A stretch of 5,955 nucleotides of DNA from Flavisolibacter sp. (GTDB taxonomy: Bacteria; Bacteroidota; Bacteroidia; Chitinophagales; Chitinophagaceae), in contig JACDAZ010000453.1 of the NCBI GenBank assembly GCA_013695175.1, forward strand, positions 1 through 5,955. The letters are read 5' to 3'. A program made the translations under genes and the position numbers. Below are positions 1-5,729 of this stretch, one piece after another. Positions within the stretch are counted from its first letter, which is position 1. Every line of letters starts with the position of its first letter. The notes below the pieces were generated by a model. That model saw nothing but the letters and a program-made list of their open reading frames with translations. It searched no databases and was not told the origin of the DNA.

Positions 1-68
1 GGATTTTGTAATGCTATAAGAAAAGCAGAAATAAAAAGTGAAGTAGTTAACAATCGTTTTAAAGCAAG

Positions 69-257
69 TTATTTTAAACTACTGCCACCAGAAAAAAAGA
101 AGGATGCAGAATGTACAATGGAGCTGTCATAGGATTTAATAAGTACCACAGTGGCAGCAATAACAGGCTTGCCATCAATGTCCTTAATATCACCTTTTAT
201 TTGCGCATGCAGATTATACCCCAAAAAGGTAAAAATTAGAAAATGAAATAAACGCAT
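69..257 (-). pseudogene. Truncated N-terminus of an outer-membrane beta-barrel/TonB-dependent receptor-type protein
   Basis: The 62-residue product begins with a clear signal peptide: a basic start (MRLF), a hydrophobic core, and a likely cleavage site after Ala18 in the context HAQ. It continues with QIKGDIKDIDGKPVIAATVV and then LIKSYDSSIVHSA. That pattern is typical of the carboxypeptidase-regulatory-like domain at the start of Bacteroidetes TonB-dependent receptors and related outer-membrane beta-barrel proteins, which usually run to many hundreds of residues. After about residue 51 the resemblance ends (SFFFSGGSSLK) and a stop follows. I found no continuation of the domain in the other two minus-strand frames down to position 1, so a single frameshift does not rescue it. 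I infer a decayed or rearranged remnant. A short genuine secreted peptide is possible but less likely. The family call is by pattern recognition only. Confidence 0.5.
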
Positions 258-504
258 TTTAGTTGTTGGTTTAAATAGTAGTAATCAAAGGAAGGAAGCA
301 TTCATAGTAAAGGGATCTTCAGGAAGGGATTGTAAAGCTAAAAAAATATTTCAAAATCATCAATAATTATGGATTAATAGTAAAATGGTCGCTTATTTGC
401 AGCTGCTAATGCTGGTAATTTTTCAATTCTCTTAAAATCTGTTTTGTTTAACTTCGTAATCCTTTAACCTTTTCGGAGGTAAATAATTTAAAACGAAATC
501 TAGT

Positions 505-1311
505 ATGGTTAGCTCAATTGCTACGCGGAATAATGTTCGTGTTTATGGAAAAGGAGTACAACCTATAATGTTTGCACATGGCTTTGGATGTGATCAAAAC
601 ATGTGGCGCTTTATCACTCCTGCTTTTGAAAATGATTACAGGATTATTTTATTTGATTATGTGGGAGCAGGCAAATCAGATGTAAATGCTTATGAACCGG
701 AGCGTTATGCATCACTTCATGGCTATGCCCAGGATGTACTGGAAATAATAGATTATTTAAAATTGAAGGATGTCATTTTCGTTGGGCATTCTGTAAGCTC
801 TATGGTTGGTGTTTTATCTGCAATAGAAGAACCTTCTTATTTCAGTAAATTAATTCTTGTTGGGCCTTCTCCTTGTTATATAAATAAAGATGATTATAAA
901 GGTGGTTTTGAGAAAAAAGATATTGAAGGTTTATTGGAAACCATGGAGAAAAATTATATAGGTTGGGCTAATTTCCTGGCACCGGCAATCATGGCAAATA
1001 AAGAAAGACCTGAATTAGGTGAAGAATTAACAGAAAGCTTTTGTTCTACCGATCCCGTTATTGCACTTCAATTTGCAGAAGCCACTTTTTTCTCCGATAA
1101 CCGTGATGATTTACGTAAAATTAAAATTCCTTCGCTAATATTACAGTGTTCGGAAGATATAATTGCACCTGTTGAAGTTGGTGAATATGTACATAAAAAT
1201 TTGGCGAACAGTACATTGAAAATAATGAAAGCAACTGGACATTGCCCACACATGAGTGAACCAGAAGAAACTATTTCATTGATGAAGGAATATTTATCAA
1301 ATGCAACCTGA
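505..1311 (+). CDS. RsbQ-like alpha/beta hydrolase (stress-signalling hydrolase paired with a PAS sensor)
   Basis: This is a 268-residue cytoplasmic alpha/beta-fold hydrolase, the same length class as RsbQ of Bacillus subtilis (about 269 aa), and it resembles RsbQ from end to end. Shared stretches include IMFAHGFGCDQ (21-31), ILFDYVGAGKSD (48-59), FVGHS (92-96), VGPSPCY (119-125), MEKNYIGWA (147-155), FCSTDPVIA (179-187), SLILQC (210-215) and GHCPHMSEPEET (245-256). The catalytic triad is visible: Ser96 in the nucleophile elbow GHS, Asp218, and His246. RsbQ acts on an unidentified small hydrophobic compound and is needed to activate the PAS phosphatase RsbP; the plant strigolactone/karrikin receptors D14 and KAI2 are distant relatives. 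ATG 505 is the only sensible start: a stop lies in frame at 484-486, and the N-terminus aligns with RsbQ. The 3' end overlaps the kinase gene by 11 bp, so the two are probably coupled. The substrate is unknown. Confidence 0.9.
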   Translation: MVSSIATRNNVRVYGKGVQPIMFAHGFGCDQNMWRFITPAFENDYRIILFDYVGAGKSDVNAYEPERYASLHGYAQDVLEIIDYLKLKDVIFVGHSVSSMVGVLSAIEEPSYFSKLILVGPSPCYINKDDYKGGFEKKDIEGLLETMEKNYIGWANFLAPAIMANKERPELGEELTESFCSTDPVIALQFAEATFFSDNRDDLRKIKIPSLILQCSEDIIAPVEVGEYVHKNLANSTLKIMKATGHCPHMSEPEETISLMKEYLSNAT

Positions 1312-2524
1312 TCTGTCATACCTTGATAAAGCACCATGCATTTATATTTCTGCAAAAGATGATGGAACCATTGTTGATGTAAATGAAAATACCTGTACTA
1401 CACTTGGCTATACAAAAGAGCAATTACTCTCTGCAAAATTAGATTCAATATTTACACTTGCCACCCGCATTTTTCAGCAAACACATCTTTTTCCTTTATT
1501 AAAAATGCAGTCTACTGCTGCTGAACTTTTTATTACACTGCAAACAAAGGGTAATGATCATGTCCCCGTTTTATTAAATGCAGAAAGAAAAATAATAAAT
1601 GAAGCTGCTGTTAATACCTATATTGGAATTGTAGTTCTTAACCGGAAAAAATTTGAAGATGAGCTGGTTGCTGCTAAAAAAGCTGCGGAATCGGCTTTAC
1701 ATGAAAATTCGGCATTAATACAGGCAAAAGAAGAACTGCAGGCACATGCAGAACAACTTGACCAGCAAATGCAGGTTGTAAATAAACAAAATGAAGAATT
1801 GAAACAATTTAACCGTGTAGTTACGCATGATTTACAGGAACCGCTTCGCAAGCTTTCTGTGTTTACAAATATGCTGCAGGAAAAGAAGGAGGGTGAAAGT
1901 GATAAGGTGATTCTTCAAAAGATTTTAAATGTATCAGCAAAAATGCGTTCTATTGTATCAGGACTGCAGCAATATGTTTGGTTAACAGAAACGCAAAAGA
2001 AATTGGATGAAGTGCATCTTGATAAACTACTTCTGATTACACTACAGCAATTAAAAAAAACTTATCCCGGTGTTGATATAAATCTGGAATGGGATGGATT
2101 AATTCCTTTCCTTGCCGATCACGAACAGGTATCATTACTATTTTACCACTTATTGTCAAATAGCATTCGTTTTAGAAAAGAAGAAAATAAAGTCAATGTC
2201 CTGGTTTCAAATACTATTTCTTCAAGAAATAAATTTGAAAATATTCCAGGCAGGTATTTTTATACAGATTACCTGAAATTGAAAATTAAAGATGATGGAA
2301 TGGGTTTTGATCCTCAATACAGTGAGCAGGTATTTGAATTGTTTAAACGGTTAAGTGCAAAAAGCGGTCATGGTATTGGCTTATCATTATGTAAAAAAAT
2401 TGCTGATAATCATAATGGTAAAATATCTATTTTCAGTAAGGAAGGGGAAGGAACTACAGTAACAGTTTTATTACCTCTTCTTAATGTTGAAGCTAAAAAG
2501 AAAGAGATTTTGCAACCTGTATAA
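1301..2524 (+). CDS. Cytoplasmic PAS-domain sensor histidine kinase
   Basis: The 407-residue protein has no membrane segment or signal peptide, so it is a soluble kinase. Domains in order: a PAS domain (about 5-115) with the segment RIFQQTHLFPLLKM (56-69) followed by VPVLLNAERK (88-97); a charged coiled coil (about 116-170); a DHp/HisKA domain with phospho-acceptor His176 in THDLQEPLRKL; and an HATPase_c domain (about 240-393). The ATPase shows an N box around Asn287 (HLLSNSIRF), G1 at DDGMGF (331-336), an F box at FELFKRL (345-351), and G2 at GHGIGL (356-361). All catalytic elements are present. The HDLQEPLR H box is of the kind found in phytochrome-type kinases, but no GAF or PHY domain is present. 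The start codon lies inside the end of the hydrolase gene, and the response regulator follows after 9 bp. I infer that the PAS domain reads the hydrolase's product or the hydrolase itself, as proposed for RsbP, and that the kinase phosphorylates the next gene's product. Confidence 0.93.
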   Translation: MQPDLSYLDKAPCIYISAKDDGTIVDVNENTCTTLGYTKEQLLSAKLDSIFTLATRIFQQTHLFPLLKMQSTAAELFITLQTKGNDHVPVLLNAERKIINEAAVNTYIGIVVLNRKKFEDELVAAKKAAESALHENSALIQAKEELQAHAEQLDQQMQVVNKQNEELKQFNRVVTHDLQEPLRKLSVFTNMLQEKKEGESDKVILQKILNVSAKMRSIVSGLQQYVWLTETQKKLDEVHLDKLLLITLQQLKKTYPGVDINLEWDGLIPFLADHEQVSLLFYHLLSNSIRFRKEENKVNVLVSNTISSRNKFENIPGRYFYTDYLKLKIKDDGMGFDPQYSEQVFELFKRLSAKSGHGIGLSLCKKIADNHNGKISIFSKEGEGTTVTVLLPLLNVEAKKKEILQPV

Positions 2525-2533
2525 TTTGAACAA

Positions 2534-2935
2534 ATGAAAACAGAATGTAAGTCTATTTTATATGTTGATGATGATCCCGATGACAGGGAGTTTCTTTTCA
2601 ATGCTATTAAAAATATTAATCCGGATATAGAAGTGATACTGGCAGATAATGGTTTGGCAGCATTGGATTATTTGAAAAACATTAAAAATAAAAAAGATTT
2701 ACCCGGACTCATTGTTTTGGATTTAAACATGCCACTCTTAGATGGTCGGGAAACATTAAAAAGAATAAAAGATGATCCTATTTTATCATCAGTTAAGGTT
2801 GTAGTATTCACAACTGGTGAAAACCCAAATGAAAAACAGTCATTTAATGAGTTGGGAATTCAATATATATCCAAACCATTCAACATTCAATTTTTGCACT
2901 CTATCGCCAACCAGATGATAGAAATTTGTGAATGA
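2534..2935 (+). CDS. Single-domain response regulator (Rcp1/CheY-like receiver)
   Basis: The 133-residue protein consists of one receiver domain and nothing else. The acidic pocket is Asp12-Asp14 (YVDDDPDD), the phospho-acceptor is Asp63 in VLDLNMP, the conserved switch Thr is Thr93 (VVFTTGE), and Lys114-Pro115 form the usual KPF motif. The DDDPDDREF start and the DGRETLKRIKDD stretch resemble the Rcp1 group, the stand-alone receivers often encoded next to phytochrome-like kinases with an HDLQEPLR box. It starts 9 bp after the kinase stop, so it is almost certainly that kinase's partner in the same transcript. It has no DNA-binding or enzymatic output domain, so its effect must come through protein contacts or by passing phosphate on; the target is not in this window. 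The gene ends within a hairpin shared with the convergent surE. Confidence 0.93.
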   Translation: MKTECKSILYVDDDPDDREFLFNAIKNINPDIEVILADNGLAALDYLKNIKNKKDLPGLIVLDLNMPLLDGRETLKRIKDDPILSSVKVVVFTTGENPNEKQSFNELGIQYISKPFNIQFLHSIANQMIEICE

Positions 2936-2954
2936 TAAATTGTTTATTATTCAC
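2928..2954. terminator. Bidirectional hairpin spanning the stop codons of two convergent genes
   Basis: GTGAAT (2928-2933) pairs with ATTCAC (2949-2954) and ATAAA (2935-2939) pairs with TTTAT (2943-2947). A G-T position (2934/2948) joins the two arms, and a TTG loop closes the structure. This gives a 12-bp stem with a 3-nt loop, and only 11 bp separate the response-regulator stop from the surE stop, so both stop codons sit inside the structure. On the plus strand it is followed by a pyrimidine-rich stretch; on the minus strand it is followed by a weaker T-containing stretch. I infer a shared terminator for both transcripts. The stem is mostly A/T, so its efficiency is uncertain. Confidence 0.55.
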
Positions 2955-3669
2955 TTAATCTTCTCTTTAATTCTGCTTCATTTGTAAGATCAAGTCTTAA
3001 AGGAGTAATGGAAACAAAATCATTTTCAATAGCCCACCTGTCTGTTCCTTCCTCTGCGGCTCCAAGAGGTATTACGGTAAACCAGTAATGTTTTCTTCCC
3101 ATTGGATCAATTGCCGGAACAATTTTATTATCATAAAGCCTTACTGACTGGGATGTCCATTTTATACCTTTTGGCTCGGGTGGAAAGTTTACATTATATA
3201 AAGCCAGTTTTTCATCTTTTAGTAATATCTCAAGTGTTTCTTCAACATAAGGTGCCAGCTTCTCAAAATCAGGGTCATCTTTTCCAACGGGAGTACTTAA
3301 AGCAATACCACGTACGCCAAGTAATACAGCCTGTTTAGCTGCAGCCAATGTTCCTGAATGCCAGATTGCATTTCCCAGGTTTGGTCCCATATTAATGCCT
3401 GAAAGAACTACATCAATTTTAGAAAGATGTATTCCCAATGCAGCGCAATCTGCCGGTGTGCCATTTACTTTAAAAGCCTGTACATCATCTAAACCAATAT
3501 TTGCCTTTTTGTAGGAAATAGGTAAGTGGGCCGTAATAGCATGTGAAGCTGCCGACCTTTCAACATCCGGAGCTACAATACGAACCTTACCAAATTTGGA
3601 AGCAATTTTTGCAAGAGAGGCTAATCCCGGGCTGTAAATTCCATCATCATTAGTTATCAAAATATTCAT
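2947..3669 (-). CDS. surE: 5'/3'-nucleotidase SurE (survival protein)
   Basis: The 240-residue cytoplasmic protein matches the SurE acid-phosphatase family (E. coli SurE is 253 aa), metal-dependent enzymes that remove phosphate from nucleoside monophosphates. Metal and active-site motifs are in their usual places: NDDG with Asp8 and Asp9 (MNILITNDDGIYSPGL), Ser39 in APDVERSAASHAIT, VNGTPADC (68-75), and Asn93 in SGINMGPNLGN, followed by YSGT-like WHSGTLAAA. The start is set at 3669 because SurE proteins begin right at MNILITNDDG; the frame stays open upstream to an ATG at 3774, but that 35-residue extension is not family-like and would overlap the divergent gene. It converges on the response regulator and diverges from the lipid-kinase-like gene 61 bp away. 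Its role may be nucleotide salvage or stationary-phase survival, known only from the family. Confidence 0.95.
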   Translation of the reverse strand: MNILITNDDGIYSPGLASLAKIASKFGKVRIVAPDVERSAASHAITAHLPISYKKANIGLDDVQAFKVNGTPADCAALGIHLSKIDVVLSGINMGPNLGNAIWHSGTLAAAKQAVLLGVRGIALSTPVGKDDPDFEKLAPYVEETLEILLKDEKLALYNVNFPPEPKGIKWTSQSVRLYDNKIVPAIDPMGRKHYWFTVIPLGAAEEGTDRWAIENDFVSITPLRLDLTNEAELKRRLSE

Positions 3670-3693
3670 ATTATCAAAAGCAACATTTTTGTG

Positions 3694-3705
3694 CCACTGA
3701 AGTGG
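3694..3705. promoter_or_regulatory. Dyad in the surE / lipid-kinase divergent intergenic region
   Basis: CCACT-GA-AGTGG is a perfect 5-bp inverted repeat with a 2-bp centre. It lies in the middle of the 61-bp gap between two divergently transcribed genes, where promoters for both must fit. Position and symmetry would suit an operator for a dimeric regulator, but a 10-bp match is short enough to be chance. I could not find a convincing TAnnTTTG promoter element in either direction in this gap. Confidence 0.25.
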
Positions 3706-3730
3706 TATGCTTTTATTAACGGTACTTATT

Positions 3731-4645
3731 ATGAAAAAGGAAATGCAGGTTGCCAGGCTGATACATAACCCCACGGCAGGAGATGAAGAACATAAAAAGG
3801 ATAAATTAATTGAACTTATTGAAGCAGAAGGATTTCAATGTAGATATTCATCTACAAAGAAAAAAGATTGGGAAGAAATAGAAGATGATTTTGATTTTAT
3901 AATCATTGCAGGTGGTGATGGAACTGTGCGTAAAGTGGTAAAAGAAATATTGAAAAGAGATTCTACTGAAAAAGATATTCCATTAGCTCTTTTGCCATTA
4001 GGCACTGCAAACAATTTTGCAAAAACACTTGGCATCCCTCTGGAACCAAAAAAAATAATCGCATCTCTTAAGACTTCTAAAATAAAATCTATTGATATCG
4101 GGCGTATATATAATATCGAAGAATCAAACTTTTTCCTGGAAAGTTTTGGCTTTGGTATTTTCCCCTACCTGATGCAGGTAATGAAAAAAAGAGAAGAAGA
4201 ATATGATAGTCCTGAAGCGGAAGTACAGGGTGCATTAAAAAAACTTCACGAGATCATTTTAAAATATGAATCAAGAAAATGTAAACTTGAAATAGATGAT
4301 ACAGATCATTCAGGAGAATTTATACTGGCAGAAATAATGAATACAAAATCTATTGGTCCTAATCTGGTTTTAGCTCCTCTAAATGATCCCGGTGACGGTG
4401 AGTTGGAAGTTGTATTAATACCGGAAAAACAAAAGGAAAAATTTATTGAATGTATTTCCTGCCTTATTCAGGGTAAACAAGAAAATTTTCAGTTTTACAC
4501 ATTGCAGGCTAAAAAAATCAATATCAGCTGGCAGGGTACACATGCTCATGTTGATGATAAAATACTCAAGCTGGAAGAAAACAAGGAAATTAAGTTGGAA
4601 ATCAAACCGGGTATTTTAAATTTTATGGTTCCGGCTGAAGAATAA
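3731..4645 (+). CDS. Diacylglycerol kinase/lipid kinase family protein (YegS/DgkB-like)
   Basis: The 304-residue protein belongs to the DAGK catalytic-domain family, which phosphorylates lipid hydroxyl groups (diacylglycerol, sphingoid bases and related lipids) with ATP at the inner face of the membrane. Visible motifs, numbered from this start: HNPTAG (12-17) near the N-terminus, the nucleotide-binding GGDGT (61-65), PLGTANNFAKTLGIP (89-103), and DGELEVV (222-228) in the C-terminal beta-sandwich domain. The length is about the usual 300 residues. No membrane segment is visible. ATG 3731 is chosen over 3707, which would push into the region of the divergent surE promoter; ATG 3743 (MQVARLIHNP) is equally plausible and fits the family start well. 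No clear ribosome-binding site decides between them. The lipid substrate cannot be told from sequence. The gene appears to stand alone: surE diverges on one side and a 205-bp gap follows. Confidence 0.88.
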   Translation: MKKEMQVARLIHNPTAGDEEHKKDKLIELIEAEGFQCRYSSTKKKDWEEIEDDFDFIIIAGGDGTVRKVVKEILKRDSTEKDIPLALLPLGTANNFAKTLGIPLEPKKIIASLKTSKIKSIDIGRIYNIEESNFFLESFGFGIFPYLMQVMKKREEEYDSPEAEVQGALKKLHEIILKYESRKCKLEIDDTDHSGEFILAEIMNTKSIGPNLVLAPLNDPGDGELEVVLIPEKQKEKFIECISCLIQGKQENFQFYTLQAKKINISWQGTHAHVDDKILKLEENKEIKLEIKPGILNFMVPAEE

Positions 4646-4769
4646 TTAATTTTTATTTACTGTCCTTGCAATAGTTACTTCAATTCGTTAACGACTTCAA
4701 AAACTTGTCAAAAATATTATTGTAAATCAATACGTTGTAGAGGTAGCTGTAAAATAAAGCATCTATTTC

Positions 4770-4802
4770 TTTGGTTAGCATACACTTAAACACTTACTTT
4801 TG
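4770..4802 (+). promoter_or_regulatory. Bacteroidetes-type promoter for the rplM-rpsI-rpsB operon
   Basis: TTTG (4770-4773) is followed after 21 bp by TACTTTTG (4795-4802). This is an exact match to the Bacteroidetes primary-sigma consensus (-33 TTTG or TTG, -7 TAnnTTTG) with normal spacing. Transcription should start near 4807-4810, leaving a leader of about 40 nt before ATG 4851. It is the best promoter match I found in the window, as expected before ribosomal-protein genes. It also rules out translation from the in-frame TTG at 4800, which lies within the -7 box. Confidence 0.75.
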
Positions 4803-4850
4803 CGCCTCATTAAAAAAGCCGGGGGATGGTCCGGTGCTAAACAAAAAATC

Positions 4851-5294
4851 ATGAGCAAATTACATTTTACAACTAAACATGCCAACGCGGCTACCGTACA
4901 ACGTAACTGGTACGTTGTTGATGGTACCAATCAAACCGTGGGTCGTATGTGTGCTCGTATAGCTGCGATACTTCGCGGTAAAAACAAAGCATACTACACT
5001 CCACACGTTGACTGTGGCGATTTTATTATCGTTACCAATTCAGAGAAAATTAAGTTCACAGGTAACAAAATGGATGAAAAAATTTATGACCGTTACTCAG
5101 GTTATCCGGGTGGTCGTAAAGAAGAAGTGGCTAAAGACCTTATCAAGCGTCGCCCTGAAGTGATCATTGAAAGAGCAGTTAAAGGTATGTTACCTAAAAA
5201 CCGTCTTGGTCGCCAGATGTACAAAAAATTATTTGTGTATGTTGGTGATCAGCACCCTCACATTGCACAACAACCAAAAGAATTAAAATTCTAA
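4851..5294 (+). CDS. rplM: 50S ribosomal protein L13
   Basis: The 147-residue protein matches bacterial L13 (142 aa in E. coli), an early-assembling protein of the large ribosomal subunit that binds 23S rRNA. Family segments include WYVVDGTNQTVGRMCARIA (20-38), the YTPHVDCGDFIIVTN region (49-63), YDRYSGYPGG (79-88) and the signature KGMLPKNRLGRQMYKKL (111-127), ending with HPHIAQQP. The start ATG 4851 gives MSKLHFTTKH, about 40 nt after the predicted transcription start; an upstream TTG at 4800 is in frame but lies in the promoter. It is the first gene of the operon, followed by rpsI after 45 bp that contain a palindrome. Codon choices look more GC-rich and regular than in the accessory genes upstream, as usual for highly expressed genes. 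Confidence 0.98.
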   Translation: MSKLHFTTKHANAATVQRNWYVVDGTNQTVGRMCARIAAILRGKNKAYYTPHVDCGDFIIVTNSEKIKFTGNKMDEKIYDRYSGYPGGRKEEVAKDLIKRRPEVIIERAVKGMLPKNRLGRQMYKKLFVYVGDQHPHIAQQPKELKF

Positions 5295-5306
5295 TTCTAC
5301 ATTTCA

Positions 5307-5324
5307 TCCCGATAGCTATCGGGA
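5307..5324. repeat. 18-bp perfect palindrome in the rplM-rpsI spacer
   Basis: TCCCGATAGCTATCGGGA is identical to its own reverse complement. It occupies the middle of the 45-bp spacer between the L13 and S9 genes and is much more GC-rich than the A/T-rich spacer around it. No T-tract follows (the next bases are CCAAATAATT), so it does not look like an intrinsic terminator. I recall the core CCCGATAGCTATCGGG as common between genes in Bacteroidetes, which would make it a REP-like dispersed repeat; that is memory, not a search. It could also stabilise or process the mRNA between the two cistrons. Confidence 0.7.
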
Positions 5325-5339
5325 CCAAATAATTAAATA

Positions 5340-5729
5340 ATGGAAAACCAAAAAAATAGTGTTGGTCGACGTAAAGAAGCCGTAACAAGAGTTTTCATCT
5401 CCAAAGGCAACGGCAAAATTACCATAAACGACAAAGATTATAAAAAGTACTTCCCTTTGGTTTATTTACAAAACCAGGTAGAAAGACCTTTAAAAACTAT
5501 TGAAGCAACTGACAAGTTTGATATCAAGATAAATGCAACAGGTGGTGGCGTAAAAGGACAGGCTGAAGCAGCTATGCTGGGTATTGCACGAGTTTTAATT
5601 GATCTGAATCCGGATTATCGTCCTGCATTAAAAGTTGCCGGATTATTAAAAAGAGATCCACGTTCGGTTGAGCGTAAGAAATTCGGTAAAAAGAAAGCAC
5701 GTAAGAGCTTCCAGTTCAGTAAACGATAA
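5340..5729 (+). CDS. rpsI: 30S ribosomal protein S9
   Basis: The 129-residue protein matches bacterial S9 (130 aa in E. coli), a small-subunit head protein whose C-terminal tail reaches the P-site tRNA. Visible family segments: SVGRRKEAVTRVF (7-19), the TGGGVKGQAEAAMLGIARVL stretch (67-86), LLKRDPRSVERKKFGKKKAR (102-121) and the conserved SKR end with Arg129. ATG 5340 is the natural start, preceded by an A/T-rich stretch (AATTAAATA) and no Shine-Dalgarno site, which is normal for Bacteroidetes. It is the second gene of the rplM-rpsI pair found together in nearly all bacteria. A structured repeat-like element starts directly after its stop codon. Confidence 0.98.
   Translation: MENQKNSVGRRKEAVTRVFISKGNGKITINDKDYKKYFPLVYLQNQVERPLKTIEATDKFDIKINATGGGVKGQAEAAMLGIARVLIDLNPDYRPALKVAGLLKRDPRSVERKKFGKKKARKSFQFSKR

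Noticed and set aside
1..132. Plus-strand open frame entering from the left edge and ending with TAG at 130-132 (43 codons visible)
   Set aside because: It has no recognisable motif, is short, and overlaps the better-supported minus-strand receptor fragment. It could be the end of a gene outside the window, but nothing here proves it.
258..504. Search for a small gene or clear promoter in the gap before the hydrolase
   Set aside because: Frames are interrupted by many stops, and no exact TAnnTTTG with a properly spaced TTTG was found; TAATTTTT at 416-423 is only a weak candidate.
1068..1355. 95-codon minus-strand open frame opposite the hydrolase end and kinase start
   Set aside because: It lies wholly opposite two well-supported genes and has no recognisable domain.
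1618..1851. 77-codon minus-strand open frame rich in Ser and Cys
   Set aside because: It is the antisense shadow of the kinase coiled-coil region, where Ala/Glu/Gln codons read backwards give Ser/Cys/Phe-rich sequence.
3707..3730. Longer lipid-kinase start at ATG 3707
   Set aside because: It adds a hydrophobic stub (MLLLTVLI) not typical of the family and leaves under 40 bp for two divergent promoters; 3731 or 3743 fits better.
3670..3774. 35-residue N-terminal extension of SurE from ATG 3774
   Set aside because: SurE proteins start at the MNILITNDDG motif, and the extension would cover the divergent promoter region and the start of the lipid-kinase gene.
4800..4850. TTG start extending L13 by 17 residues
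   Set aside because: The TTG overlaps the -7 promoter box TACTTTTG, so it would not be in the transcript; the family start matches ATG 4851.
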